From the NCBI GenBank assembly GCA_945870885.1, contig CAMBTR010000004.1:1-35680 (forward strand): a stretch of 35,680 bases of DNA. The letters run 5' to 3'. Under the pieces are notes generated by a model, which had not been told where the DNA came from, ran no database searches, and saw only the letters and a program-made list of their open reading frames with translations. The position numbers and the translations under genes were made by a program. Below are positions 10,419 through 20,190 of this stretch, piece after piece (positions within the stretch are counted from its first letter, which is position 1; every line of letters starts with the position of its first letter). Source of the DNA: Chryseobacterium gleum (GTDB taxonomy: Bacteria > Bacteroidota > Bacteroidia > NS11-12g > UBA955).

Positions 10419-12989
10419 TTAAAACTGCTGACCGATAAAGAAGTGTACCTGAGCGGCCTTTCCACTCGCTGGAACTTGCTTGTAATCAAATCCATAGGCC
10501 CAGTCTAAGCCTATCAAACCAAACATTGGCATAAACAATCGAACGCCTACACCTGCCGCACGCTTTAGTTGGAACGGGTTGTATTTACTCATGCTCGACC
10601 AAGCATCGCCCGCTTCGGCAAAGGCCAATACATACACGGTAGCCGTTTGACTGTTCGTAATCGCCTGCCTCAATTCAACAGTGAATTTATTGAAAATCGG
10701 AGCACCCGCCTGGGCACCCATCGCCGTTTGAGAAATCGTATAGTTGTCGTATCCGCGCTGAGAAATAATCTCTGTGGCCGCAATATTAAAACCAAATACT
10801 CCAGCACCACCCACCTGAAAACGCTCAAAGAACGTCAATCCCAATTTAGGATTATAAGCCCCCAAAAATCCCATTCTCGCTTTGGCCATGACAACCAATT
10901 TCTTATAAACCGGCGTATACCATTCTACGTCCAATTTGCACTTGTAGAATTCCGCCCATTTATAGCGCTCATTCAAACTCATTTTGCTGTAATCCTTGCC
11001 ATTCATTAATGAAAGTGGAGGTGTGGCCTGAGTAGAGAACATGAACTTACTGCCCGACATAGGATAGGTGAAGTCGCTCAAAGAGTTACGGGTAATTTCA
11101 AATGTGCTTGAAGGGTTGTACGATATTCCGTTAAAGCCCTTAGGGAATCCATAAAAGCCACCATCCATGTTTTTCATGCTGTACTTCTGAAAACTCATAG
11201 ATAAGGAAATATTAAAGAAATCATCCGGCCATTTCAACCGTTTTCCAAAGTTCACCATATACGTGGTTGACGTCAATGATTGATGCAATGGATCTGTTTT
11301 CAAGCGAAAATCAAAACTATTCACTGTATGATTCACCATCACACTCAAATTATTCGGCTTCTTCCCACCAAACCAAGGCTCAGAAAACGAAAATGTATAC
11401 CCTTGATAATTGGCTCCGTTGCTTTGAGCACGTAAACTCAATTTTTGTCCATCCCCCGTTGGAACTGGGCTCCAAGTCTCCGGACTCAATAATTTCCGAC
11501 GACTAAAATTGTTCAACATAATACCTGCCGTTCCAATCAACGTTGGCGTTCTGCTATATCCTTGTCCACCATAACCCCCACTCAATTCAATTTGATCAGA
11601 AGGTTTTTCTGCCAAAATGTATTCGATATCTACAGTTCCATCTAAGGGGTTTGTCTTGGGATTGACATTCATCTGAGCGGGATCAAAAAGTCCCAAAGCA
11701 CCCAAATCTCTAATCGTTCGTTGAATATCACTTCTAGAAAAAACATCGCCCGGCTTGGTTCTCACCTCACGCTGAATTACGCGATCTGATGTCTTAGTGT
11801 TGCCCTTCCAATACACCTTGCCAATCGTGGCCCTTAACCCCTCACTTATCATGATATCAATGTCGATGCTGTCTCCGTTCACGCCCACTTCCATAGGTTG
11901 GATTTGAAACGATAGATATCCATCATCCATATAAAGACTTGAAATATCGTACCCATTTAAATTGGCGCTCAGCTTCTCATTGAGTAAGGTCTGATTAAAT
12001 AAATCACCTTTTTTGATAGACAACATCGTATCTAGCAAGCCTGTGCGATATTTTAAATTGCCCTTCCACGAAATTTTTCCAAATCGGTACTGACTTCCTT
12101 CATACAGATGGATGTGAAGAACGAGACGATTCTCCGAAATCAATTGAACACTGTCGTAAATAATCCTAGCATCTCTGTAACCCTTTGCCAAATAATACTT
12201 GATGATGCGAGCCCTCTCCTCTTCAAACTTTGAATCAATATATTTTGATGATGTCCAGAATTTAAACTTGCGATACAACGGTTTGAGATCTTTAATTTGA
12301 TAGATCAAATCTTCATCTTTCATCTTCTCATTGCCTGTGAATTCAATCCTTTCTACCTTAACTTTTAGGCCAGGTTTCACGTCAAAATCAAAGTTCTCGT
12401 ATCCCGGCAAAACGATAATACTATCGTTGGCACCTTTCTTAAAACCTTGTCTTCTTAAAACCTCAACCTTTGCATTATAAAAACCTTTGTCTTTGTAATA
12501 AGAGATAATTTTTGCTTTGCTTTGATTTATTAAATCAGGGGTAATGTACATACCCTGCTTCAATCCCACTTCCTCCTTTAAAGTCTTTGCATTTGAGTTG
12601 GTTAAGTTAATAAAACGGTGACCTGCCAAACGTGGCTGTTCCTCTACCCTAAATTGAACCACAACCGTACCGTCGTCTGCTGTTTGAAAAAACACTTGGA
12701 CATCACTAAAATACTCGAGTTCCCAAATTTTCTGAATGGCGTTTCTGATTTCAGGACCGGGTATTCTAATTTCTTGACCCACCGCTAGACCCGTCGCAAA
12801 AATTGTATTGGATCTTGAAAAAGGCTTATTATTGACTTCGTATGCTACTACGTTCCGAATTTTATAGACTGTTGGCTCAATAAAATCATAACTAATCACC
12901 GGTGCATTGCGATAAAAACTATCCGCTGTTTGACCCAATAAGCCATTCGCCAGCCAACAGGCCAATGCTATGATAAATACTTTTTTCAA
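10419..12989 (-). CDS. bamA: Outer membrane protein assembly factor BamA
   Basis: POTRA repeats (e.g. VKVERIEFTGNEKMKDEDLIYQIKDLKPL) followed by an Omp85 beta-barrel (GGYGGQGYSRTPTLIG..., C-terminal FFIGQQF); downstream of uppS. Confidence 0.93.
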   Translation of the reverse strand: MKKVFIIALACWLANGLLGQTADSFYRNAPVISYDFIEPTVYKIRNVVAYEVNNKPFSRSNTIFATGLAVGQEIRIPGPEIRNAIQKIWELEYFSDVQVFFQTADDGTVVVQFRVEEQPRLAGHRFINLTNSNAKTLKEEVGLKQGMYITPDLINQSKAKIISYYKDKGFYNAKVEVLRRQGFKKGANDSIIVLPGYENFDFDVKPGLKVKVERIEFTGNEKMKDEDLIYQIKDLKPLYRKFKFWTSSKYIDSKFEEERARIIKYYLAKGYRDARIIYDSVQLISENRLVLHIHLYEGSQYRFGKISWKGNLKYRTGLLDTMLSIKKGDLFNQTLLNEKLSANLNGYDISSLYMDDGYLSFQIQPMEVGVNGDSIDIDIMISEGLRATIGKVYWKGNTKTSDRVIQREVRTKPGDVFSRSDIQRTIRDLGALGLFDPAQMNVNPKTNPLDGTVDIEYILAEKPSDQIELSGGYGGQGYSRTPTLIGTAGIMLNNFSRRKLLSPETWSPVPTGDGQKLSLRAQSNGANYQGYTFSFSEPWFGGKKPNNLSVMVNHTVNSFDFRLKTDPLHQSLTSTTYMVNFGKRLKWPDDFFNISLSMSFQKYSMKNMDGGFYGFPKGFNGISYNPSSTFEITRNSLSDFTYPMSGSKFMFSTQATPPLSLMNGKDYSKMSLNERYKWAEFYKCKLDVEWYTPVYKKLVVMAKARMGFLGAYNPKLGLTFFERFQVGGAGVFGFNIAATEIISQRGYDNYTISQTAMGAQAGAPIFNKFTVELRQAITNSQTATVYVLAFAEAGDAWSSMSKYNPFQLKRAAGVGVRLFMPMFGLIGLDWAYGFDYKQVPASGKAAQVHFFIGQQF

Positions 12990-12992
12990 TTT

Positions 12993-13742
12993 TTACGCAA
13001 TTTGCTCACTAGTTTTTCCAAAACGGCGTTCTCTGCCTTGATATTCGACGATTGCCTTATAAAAGTCGTCTTTTGTAAAGTCAGGCCACAAAACCGGAGT
13101 AAAATACAATTCACTGTACGCCAACTCCCACAACAAAAAATTACTGATTCTTTGCTCACCGCTGGTGCGAACCAATAAATCTGGGTTGGGAAAACAAGAT
13201 GTGCTCAATGCCTTATCTAATATTCCGTCATTTATATTCTCTGGCGACAATTCCCCCTCTTTCACATCAGTAGCAATTCTCTTTACTGCCTCAATAATAT
13301 CCCACCTTCCACTATAACTCAATGCCAAAACCAATGTAAGACCGTTGTTTTCAGCTGTTTTAACTTTGGTTTTTTTCAATTGTGCTTGACATTTCTTTGG
13401 CAATTTCCCCAAATCTCCAATGGTAGCCAATTTTATATTATTCTTCATTAGGGTTGGCAACTCAGACTCTATTGTGTCTACCAACAATTCCATAAGTGCG
13501 TTCACTTCTTGTTCTGGCCTTGTCCAATTTTCGGTAGAAAACGCGTAAAGAGTGAGATACTTAACCCCTACTTCAGCGGCAGATTCAATGGCTGCACGGA
13601 CGGCTTTAACACCTTGCCTATGCCCAAAAATACGCATATGGCCTTTCTGCTTTGCCCATCTACCGTTCCCATCCATAATGATAGCAACGTGCTGAGGGAC
13701 ACGATCTGGGTTTATTTGATATTGGGTTAAAAGATCACTCAC
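12993..13742 (-). CDS. uppS: Isoprenyl transferase / undecaprenyl diphosphate synthase (GTG start)
   Basis: [60 protein letters not shown]. Confidence 0.95.
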   Translation of the reverse strand: MSDLLTQYQINPDRVPQHVAIIMDGNGRWAKQKGHMRIFGHRQGVKAVRAAIESAAEVGVKYLTLYAFSTENWTRPEQEVNALMELLVDTIESELPTLMKNNIKLATIGDLGKLPKKCQAQLKKTKVKTAENNGLTLVLALSYSGRWDIIEAVKRIATDVKEGELSPENINDGILDKALSTSCFPNPDLLVRTSGEQRISNFLLWELAYSELYFTPVLWPDFTKDDFYKAIVEYQGRERRFGKTSEQIA

Positions 13743-13749
13743 AGAACTG

Positions 13750-13757
13750 CAAATTTA
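13750..13757 (-). promoter_or_regulatory. Possible internal -7 element TAAATTTG for uppS-bamA, overlapping the stop codon of the upstream DUF6089 gene
   Basis: Exact TAnnTTTG on the minus strand, 7 nt before the GTG at 13742. Confidence 0.4.
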
Positions 13758-14573
13758 CCTACAAACTTGTGGAGTAAACCTATAAGCAAAGGTTAAACCC
13801 ATAAAATAATACCAATCCTTCAAATGCGTATCGCCGCGCATCGTACCTTGAGGCAATTTTCCCCCTCCAGTTAGCACCTGAGCCTGCGAATATTCAGCGC
13901 TACCAATTCCTTGTTGTTCAGAAATTGTCTTGAAATCACCATATGATTTACGGGTATCATCCAAATAATCCGTAAACGTTTTTCTAAATATCACCTCCGC
14001 ACCCACTATCCATCCCCCCGAATTTTTGCGATTGCTCGCCCTTGACTTTACACCAAAACCGATAGGAATACTCGGTTGCAGCCGACTGTATGAACGTTTT
14101 TGCTGTTCAGTGCGCATATTTCGCAAATTGACTTCCTCTTTGTCAAGTCGATATGGATCAAACCAAAACCCCGATAGGCCCAACAAAAAATAAGGCGTTG
14201 CAACCCCATCGTTGATATTCATGCCGAAGGGATGAAAATTGAATTCCACCATACTACTTGCTTCATAGATTTTTGATTGGAAATTCAAATTTTGGAAAGC
14301 AAGTCCCTTGAAATCAGATGAAGTTCCCTCAATTTCCAAATAGGAAATCTGATTTCTCAGGGCAAAATAACTAGTAAAATTATACTTCTGGTAAATTGCA
14401 CCCGATGGTTTAAAGTGCTTTGTATTTAACCCCTTACTAAAATCACCGTAGTAATTGCTTAACCCAGTGGAAAATCCCCATTCGTTATGTCCAGAAAAAT
14501 ACTTCTGAGCATCAAGCAGAGACGGCGAAAAAGCCATCGCAATGGAAAGAATAACCCCTACGAGTTTTTTCAA
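13755..14573 (-). CDS. DUF6089-like outer membrane protein (paralog 2; TTG start suggested)
   Basis: NEWGFSTGLSNYYGDFSKGLNTKHFKPSGAIYQKYNF; RKTFTDYLDDTR motif shared with the upstream gene. Tracked start 14648 overlaps the upstream CDS; TTG 14573 (LKKLVGVILSIAMAFSP) gives a signal peptide. Confidence 0.7.
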   Translation of the reverse strand: MKKLVGVILSIAMAFSPSLLDAQKYFSGHNEWGFSTGLSNYYGDFSKGLNTKHFKPSGAIYQKYNFTSYFALRNQISYLEIEGTSSDFKGLAFQNLNFQSKIYEASSMVEFNFHPFGMNINDGVATPYFLLGLSGFWFDPYRLDKEEVNLRNMRTEQQKRSYSRLQPSIPIGFGVKSRASNRKNSGGWIVGAEVIFRKTFTDYLDDTRKSYGDFKTISEQQGIGSAEYSQAQVLTGGGKLPQGTMRGDTHLKDWYYFMGLTFAYRFTPQVCR

Positions 14574-14575
14574 AG

Positions 14576-15562
14576 TTAAAAGGAGAAACAAATGGTTTTG
14601 CCACCTACTATTTTGCGGGTAATGGTGACGTTCAAAAACATGTACCAATCAGCGCCCTTGGTTGAACCCCTCGGATTACCCATGTAAAATCTTTCATATG
14701 GCAAACCAGTTGATGGATCTATTTGCTCTGAACTTCTATCTTTCAAAGCCGCCGACAAAAAGCCATTGGCACCCCCTACAATTTGATCATCAACATAATC
14801 TAAACTCACGTCGTCTAAATAATCAGTGAATGTTTTTCTCGCTCCAAGTTCAATACCCCAAGCCCAAAATTCGTCCACTTGCTGCTTATACCCTATGCCC
14901 AAAGGAATTGAAACTTGGGTAAGATTATAACGTTTGCGATCGTTGTATTTTGTAGTTCCCTGACCTTCTGTGCCTAAGGTTTGTAATTCAATCCATTCTT
15001 TATCGTACTGCTCCAACTGCACGTTATGTAAAGCTTGTCCTTGCGCATCAACCATTCCTGGCATGTAATTGAATTGTGTGCGAGGATTGAACTTAAAAAC
15101 ACCAATTCCAGCAAATAAAAATGGTGTGGCTGGTGTTGCCCGCGTAGTTTCTCCGAATCCCAAAATATTCCATTCGCCGATAGCAGAAAATTCAACCAGA
15201 TTGCTCTTAAAGTTCAAATTGCGTTGACCGCGTGTGATATCCAACGGATTGCCAGCTTGGTCCAAATGCTGAAAAGCAATTTCGCTCTTAAAATTTTGAT
15301 CATTACCACTGATTTGACCAAATACTGCGTTTCCTCGCAGGGTAATAAAATCATTGTAGTTAAACCTACAAATAAGGCCACCCATCAAGTGTGTTTCGTT
15401 CGTTGCAACACCTGTGGACAAATCGCCCATGTAATTGGAGCCACCAAAGGTGATACCCGCTTCAATGGGTTTTCCTTTAAATCTTTTTTTTGCTTGGGCT
15501 GATGCATTCGCAAAAGATCCCAAAGCAATCAAGATGACCAAAGTTGTTTTAAAGCGTTTCAT
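14576..15562 (-). CDS. DUF6089-like outer membrane protein (paralog 1)
   Basis: Signal peptide; EAGITFGGSNYMGDLSTGVATNETHLMGGLICRFNYND; ARKTFTDYLDDVSLDYVDDQ; upstream of uppS/bamA. Confidence 0.75.
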   Translation of the reverse strand: MKRFKTTLVILIALGSFANASAQAKKRFKGKPIEAGITFGGSNYMGDLSTGVATNETHLMGGLICRFNYNDFITLRGNAVFGQISGNDQNFKSEIAFQHLDQAGNPLDITRGQRNLNFKSNLVEFSAIGEWNILGFGETTRATPATPFLFAGIGVFKFNPRTQFNYMPGMVDAQGQALHNVQLEQYDKEWIELQTLGTEGQGTTKYNDRKRYNLTQVSIPLGIGYKQQVDEFWAWGIELGARKTFTDYLDDVSLDYVDDQIVGGANGFLSAALKDRSSEQIDPSTGLPYERFYMGNPRGSTKGADWYMFLNVTITRKIVGGKTICFSF

Positions 15563-15578
15563 GTATGCCGTTTACTAG

Positions 15579-15586
15579 CAAATTTA
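15579..15586 (-). promoter_or_regulatory. -7 promoter element TAAATTTG for the DUF6089-DUF6089-uppS-bamA operon
   Basis: Exact TAnnTTTG on the minus strand, 16 nt before the ATG at 15562. Confidence 0.5.
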
Positions 15587-15662
15587 AGCCCTAAACATTG
15601 GTTTTCCTAAAGTTAGGCTACATGCTCGGGTTGAAAAATCAAAAAAGCCTTGTTTTTAAATC

Positions 15663-16460
15663 TTACTTTGCCTTCTCCACCAAGTAGTAAACACCCATGG
15701 TAATATAATTCCTTAACCATGGAATGCTAGCAAATACAACGTTTTGCGTCCTTGGCTTGATACCAAATTTGTATTGATAAATGGGATTGAATAAATAGAA
15801 TTTCTTGCCGCAAACCAACAATTCGCACGACTTACAAATTTTCAAAAAACGCTCAATTGAAATCCCTGTAGTTCTTATTTCCTCCATAGTTTTGATTCCA
15901 TTTGGCTTTACACCCAACATTCTCAGCATCAATGGATACAATTTCCCCGGTAACAAATGGTAGTAAGGCAATTTAGAAGCCCATTTTTGAGGCAAAACCT
16001 GCTGGTGACCGCCATAAGGCATCTGCCAGGGTGGAAACGCAAAAAACACCTTCCCTCCGGGCTTTAAAAATCTCTCCAATTGTGGCATAAACCTTGCCTG
16101 GTCTGGGATATGCTCAATCACATCTTTGAGAACGATCAAATCAAAACGCGTCCCCAAATCTGTTTCAGGAATTACATCGTAAATGTCCTTATTCAAAAAT
16201 TGGACAGCCCCAGTTTCTAACTCAGATTTCATGAATTCTCGGGCAAATTCCAATCGATTTTCTTCTAATTCGATACCAGTACACTTATAACCCATGTCGG
16301 TAAAAGCCTTTAAAACACCAGCCTCACCGCAGCCAATTTCCAAAACCGTCATGTCGGCCGGGAAAGTCCAATTACTCTGTAAAAAAGGTATAATATGCCC
16401 CACCGTTACTTGATGAGTCATATCAAAATAGCGCTGTTTATTCCCGTGAAATTCGTACAT
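15663..16460 (-). CDS. Class I SAM-dependent methyltransferase
   Basis: VLEIGCGEAGVLKAFTDMGYKCTGIELEENRLEFA; FDLIVLKDVIEHIPDQARFM; LKPGGKVFFAFPPW. Confidence 0.88.
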   Translation of the reverse strand: MYEFHGNKQRYFDMTHQVTVGHIIPFLQSNWTFPADMTVLEIGCGEAGVLKAFTDMGYKCTGIELEENRLEFAREFMKSELETGAVQFLNKDIYDVIPETDLGTRFDLIVLKDVIEHIPDQARFMPQLERFLKPGGKVFFAFPPWQMPYGGHQQVLPQKWASKLPYYHLLPGKLYPLMLRMLGVKPNGIKTMEEIRTTGISIERFLKICKSCELLVCGKKFYLFNPIYQYKFGIKPRTQNVVFASIPWLRNYITMGVYYLVEKAK

Positions 16461-16509
16461 AATGGATTATTTGATTCTAAGTTTCAAAGATGGTACTTTA
16501 CAACCAAAT

Positions 16510-17241
16510 TTAAGGTTTCAATAGGGTTGAAATCGTCAATTTTAAATCCTCCTGTGGGACAAAACCAGCATATCGTTTCATTTCTATCCCATTTTGAAAT
16601 AGCATTAGAGCGGGTATCGAAGCCACTTTCATGGCCGTAACCAGCCGAGGATTGTTGTCGTAATCTACATATATCACTTTCAATTTTCCGCCACAATCTT
16701 TAATCAAATTTGGCATAAATGCTTTCATCTTTTTGCAAGGTGCACACCACGCGGCATTAAAATCAACTAGGACAACAGAATCTTGCGCCGCTTGTATCAT
16801 CGATTGTAATTCTTGCAACGACATTCCTTTGTTTGGGTTAAAATTTTCGGCCTCTACGGGATGGTTTTCGGCAATCCAACGACTAATACCCCCCTTCATT
16901 TCGAAGACCTTGGTGAAGCCGATTTCGGTTAGAGTTTGAGCGGCGGCGGCGCTGCGGCCGCCGCTCAAACAATACACATATACCGGCTGCGTCTTATCCA
17001 AATTGCCAATCCTACTGTTGTAATCCGCTCCGTTATAATCAATATTCAAAGCGCCCGCCAAATGTCGCTCCCCAAACTCCCCCGGCGTTCTCACATCCAA
17101 TAAAATCCTCTCACCCTCCGTAGCCAACTGTTTCTCGAATTCTTGAGGTCCCAACGACACAGATTTCTGAGCCTCGCCAGTTCCACAAGAAAACAAAGCA
17201 ACCATCAAAAATATCAACCCACTCCGATAAATCTTTTCCAT
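16510..17241 (-). CDS. Rhodanese-thioredoxin fusion lipoprotein
   Basis: Lipobox ALFSCG; rhodanese active-site loop CLSGGRS; thioredoxin WCAPCKKM with cis-Pro region SIPALMLFQNG. Confidence 0.9.
   Translation of the reverse strand: MEKIYRSGLIFLMVALFSCGTGEAQKSVSLGPQEFEKQLATEGERILLDVRTPGEFGERHLAGALNIDYNGADYNSRIGNLDKTQPVYVYCLSGGRSAAAAQTLTEIGFTKVFEMKGGISRWIAENHPVEAENFNPNKGMSLQELQSMIQAAQDSVVLVDFNAAWCAPCKKMKAFMPNLIKDCGGKLKVIYVDYDNNPRLVTAMKVASIPALMLFQNGIEMKRYAGFVPQEDLKLTISTLLKP
16934..16970. repeat. Perfect 14-bp GC-rich inverted repeat (9-nt loop) within the rhodanese-thioredoxin CDS
   Basis: GTTTGAGCGGCGGC-GGCGCTGCG-GCCGCCGCTCAAAC. Confidence 0.9.
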
Positions 17242-17332
17242 ATTACAAAGATGTGTTCCTTACACCAAAATTCAACATCGAATTCTTTATTTCACTCGCC
17301 GAAAACTAGAAAAGATAATCCCTTCTACACGT

Positions 17333-17340
17333 TATCTTTG
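17333..17340 (+). promoter_or_regulatory. -7 promoter element TATCTTTG
   Basis: Exact TAnnTTTG, 4 nt before the ATG of a 45-codon ORF at 17345. Confidence 0.55.
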
Positions 17341-17344
17341 AAGA

Positions 17345-17482
17345 ATGCAATCATTAAAATCCATTGCCGAAACCCAATACCTCCAAACCAATACTGCCAC
17401 TCAATTAGGACCCATCGTAAATACTATCAATCGCACATCCGAACTTTTGCAAAAAGTATTTAAGTACGCCTACCAAAATTAA
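17345..17482 (+). CDS. Putative 45-aa microprotein (absent from the supplied ORF track)
   Basis: ATG...TAA: MQSLKSIAETQYLQTNTATQLGPIVNTINRTSELLQKVFKYAYQN; well-placed -7 element; ends 8 nt before the TonB-receptor start. Confidence 0.45.
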   Translation: MQSLKSIAETQYLQTNTATQLGPIVNTINRTSELLQKVFKYAYQN

Positions 17483-17490
17483 ATTTCGCC

Positions 17491-20190
17491 TTGATTCGTC
17501 GCATTTGTATATGGTGCTTATTCCTTTTGGCCTCGTTGCCGATACACTTGCGTGCGCAGTCCGAATCACTAGCCAAGCGAATCACAGTTAATTATGATGG
17601 GACTGATTTTTCGGACATCCTGAACCAAATTTCCCAACAAACCGAAATCCGTTTTGCCTATCAATCAAACATTCTACCCAAAAAAAAATCCTTTTCCGTA
17701 CATATCACCAACACCCAAGCAAAAAAAGCCATCCGCGATATTTTGCATCAACAAGGACTCGATTATACCATCAATCCTGCAAATATCTTGGTGATTACAA
17801 AATGGTCGCATTCAAATCACCCATCGTCCGATACGCTCAACGCTAATATCATCGCCGGAAGAATCACACAATCTGGCACCGGTGAACGCCTCGTGAAAGC
17901 CTCCGTTTACCTTCCCCAACTCAATACCTTTCAACAGACTGATGAATTTGGAGTTTTCAAAATTCCCGTCCAACCAAGCCGAAGAAAATTCAATCTTGCA
18001 TTACCAAAATCCAATGCAGACTCACTTTTACTCATTGTAACCTACCCCGGTTTTCAAACCTATTGCGATACACTATTTTACCAACGTGATTATTTCTTGA
18101 ATATTCAATTACTGCCCCAATTGGAAAGGATTGAAACTACGTTTATTTTGGCAAAAAACGACATATCAAGACCCGGAGTGAAAATGGGTATGTCGGACCA
18201 ATTTTATATTTCCGCCGCCAAATTAAATAAGATGCCCTCTTTGCTAGGCGAGGCCGATGTTTTGAGATCTCTTAGCCTCAATCCCGGCGTTGTAACAGGG
18301 TCGGAAGGTATGCTAGGTATGTATGTGAGAGGTGGCGCGGCAGACCAAAACTTGGTAATGCTAGATGAGGTTCCTGTGTTTAACGCTTACCATTTGTATG
18401 GTATGTTCAGCACTTTCAACAGCGACATTGTAAAAAGTGCCCAAATGAACCGCGGCAGCTTTAATGCTGAATATGGCGGCAGATTAAGCAGCGTAATCAC
18501 CGTACAAAGCATCGATGGAAACGAAAATCAATGGCAAGGAAATGTATCACTCGGTTTACTTACAAATAAAATCTTGTTCCAAGGTCCCATTTGGAAAAAC
18601 AGGACTACCATTGCCCTTACAGTTCGACGGTCCAATTTTGATTATCTCACACAACCCATAGTTCAAGCGATTTTTAAGGACAGCAACAACATTAATCTTT
18701 ATAATTTTTACGATATCAATGCAAAGCTAAACCATCGCTTTAGTGAAAAAAGCAGCGTTTCATTTACCTATTACGCGGGTGGCGACAAAGCCTCTTTTAT
18801 CGAAAGAAATCGGGTAGTTAATTCAGAAAAGGACTACTCACAAAAGAGAGAACAAAGCAACGGTTGGGGCAATCAGATTGCAAGTTTACGTTGGCAATAT
18901 ATGCCCAATAAAAAAACCCGATTCACAGCAAAAACATATATCAGCCAATACAATTTTAACCAACACAATGACTTTCATCTTAAAGTTAACTATCGAAGCG
19001 ACACCATAAAAAAGGTGGACAACTACACATCATACAATTTAACCAACGGCTTAAAGGACATCGATGCAAGTGCAAAAGTCGATATTCAAATCCATAAATT
19101 CCTTGGAGTAAAGTTGGGTGGCGGCTACACGCAACATACTTTTACGCCAGGCGATAGAACTCTTTACACCCAAATAGATAGTGTGAAAAGGTCCTATAAA
19201 TACAACGACAAAAAAGTCGTTACGCCAGAAATTTATAGCCACGGTCAAATCGAGTACCACCACCCCAAATTCGGCTATCTTGACCTAGGTGTTCGAGTGA
19301 CCTATTTTGGTTTGGGTGAGAAACAGTTCTATGTAAGGCCCGAGCCAAGATTTAATTATCGCTACAAAATCAATCAGAGGACTTGGATGAAAGCCTCCGC
19401 CTCGCAAAATATTCAATTCTTTCATCAATTGAATAATCTAGCCATGGGACTTCCTAGCGATTTGTGGGTGCCCTCGGTGGCGGGTCTTGAACCTTCAAAA
19501 GCACGTCAGTCCGCCATTGGAATTACTCGGGCTGGAAAGAATTACCAACTGAGTTCCGAAATTTTTTACAAAAAATTCTACAACCTACTCGAATACAAAG
19601 AGAATGCTGTTTATGCCACATCCGCCGTGAATTGGGAGCAAATGGTTACACAAGGCAACGGGGAAGCACAAGGGATGGAATTACTGATCGAAAAAACCTC
19701 CGGCAAACTTACCGGTTGGGCGAGCCATACCTTGATGTATAATACCCGACAGTTTGCCCAAATCAACCAAGGAAGGGTCTTTCCATCTCGATACGATAGA
19801 CGACATAATTTTAACCTGGTTGGGATTTATCAATTTTCAAAGAAGTTCACCCTTAGCGGCACATGGACTTTTAACACAGGTTTTGCATATACCTTGCCGC
19901 AGGGGATTTATCCTTCACCAACGGCCACGGATCCCTATGCCGAGATTTACATTTACGGGGACCGCAACAATGCTAGGGCTAGAGCCAATCACAGATTGGA
20001 CATTTCTGCTCAGTATATTATAAAGAATAAAACATACCTACAAACTTGGTCATTCGGCATCTATAATTGCTACAACCGCCAGAATCCTTTCTTTATCACC
20101 GTGGCGTATAACCCCCAAGGAAATAGAAGTCTTTATCAGCTGAGTTTACTGCCAATTATTCCACACTTAAATTATCAGATTACGTTTTGA
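17491..20190 (+). CDS. TonB-dependent receptor with N-terminal STN domain and carboxypeptidase-like regulatory domain
   Basis: Signal peptide; STN (ITVNYDGTDFSDILNQISQQTEIRFAYQ...DYTINPANILVITK); IIAGRITQSGTGERLVKASVYLP; plug (LSLNPGVVTGSEGMLGMYVRGGAADQNLVMLDEVPVFN); beta-barrel. TTG start. Confidence 0.9.
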   Translation: MIRRICIWCLFLLASLPIHLRAQSESLAKRITVNYDGTDFSDILNQISQQTEIRFAYQSNILPKKKSFSVHITNTQAKKAIRDILHQQGLDYTINPANILVITKWSHSNHPSSDTLNANIIAGRITQSGTGERLVKASVYLPQLNTFQQTDEFGVFKIPVQPSRRKFNLALPKSNADSLLLIVTYPGFQTYCDTLFYQRDYFLNIQLLPQLERIETTFILAKNDISRPGVKMGMSDQFYISAAKLNKMPSLLGEADVLRSLSLNPGVVTGSEGMLGMYVRGGAADQNLVMLDEVPVFNAYHLYGMFSTFNSDIVKSAQMNRGSFNAEYGGRLSSVITVQSIDGNENQWQGNVSLGLLTNKILFQGPIWKNRTTIALTVRRSNFDYLTQPIVQAIFKDSNNINLYNFYDINAKLNHRFSEKSSVSFTYYAGGDKASFIERNRVVNSEKDYSQKREQSNGWGNQIASLRWQYMPNKKTRFTAKTYISQYNFNQHNDFHLKVNYRSDTIKKVDNYTSYNLTNGLKDIDASAKVDIQIHKFLGVKLGGGYTQHTFTPGDRTLYTQIDSVKRSYKYNDKKVVTPEIYSHGQIEYHHPKFGYLDLGVRVTYFGLGEKQFYVRPEPRFNYRYKINQRTWMKASASQNIQFFHQLNNLAMGLPSDLWVPSVAGLEPSKARQSAIGITRAGKNYQLSSEIFYKKFYNLLEYKENAVYATSAVNWEQMVTQGNGEAQGMELLIEKTSGKLTGWASHTLMYNTRQFAQINQGRVFPSRYDRRHNFNLVGIYQFSKKFTLSGTWTFNTGFAYTLPQGIYPSPTATDPYAEIYIYGDRNNARARANHRLDISAQYIIKNKTYLQTWSFGIYNCYNRQNPFFITVAYNPQGNRSLYQLSLLPIIPHLNYQITF

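Noticed and set aside
14574-14648. Upstream start of the second DUF6089 gene overlapping the first
   Set aside because: The extension (MVHVFERHHYPQNSRWQNHLFLLLT) is out-of-frame overlap with the first paralog; TTG at 14573 gives a normal signal peptide and no overlap.
17143-17463. 106-aa plus-strand ORF across the rhodanese/TonB intergenic region
   Set aside because: Overlaps the rhodanese gene 5' end and the better-supported 45-aa ORF in another frame; low-complexity composition and no sensible start context.
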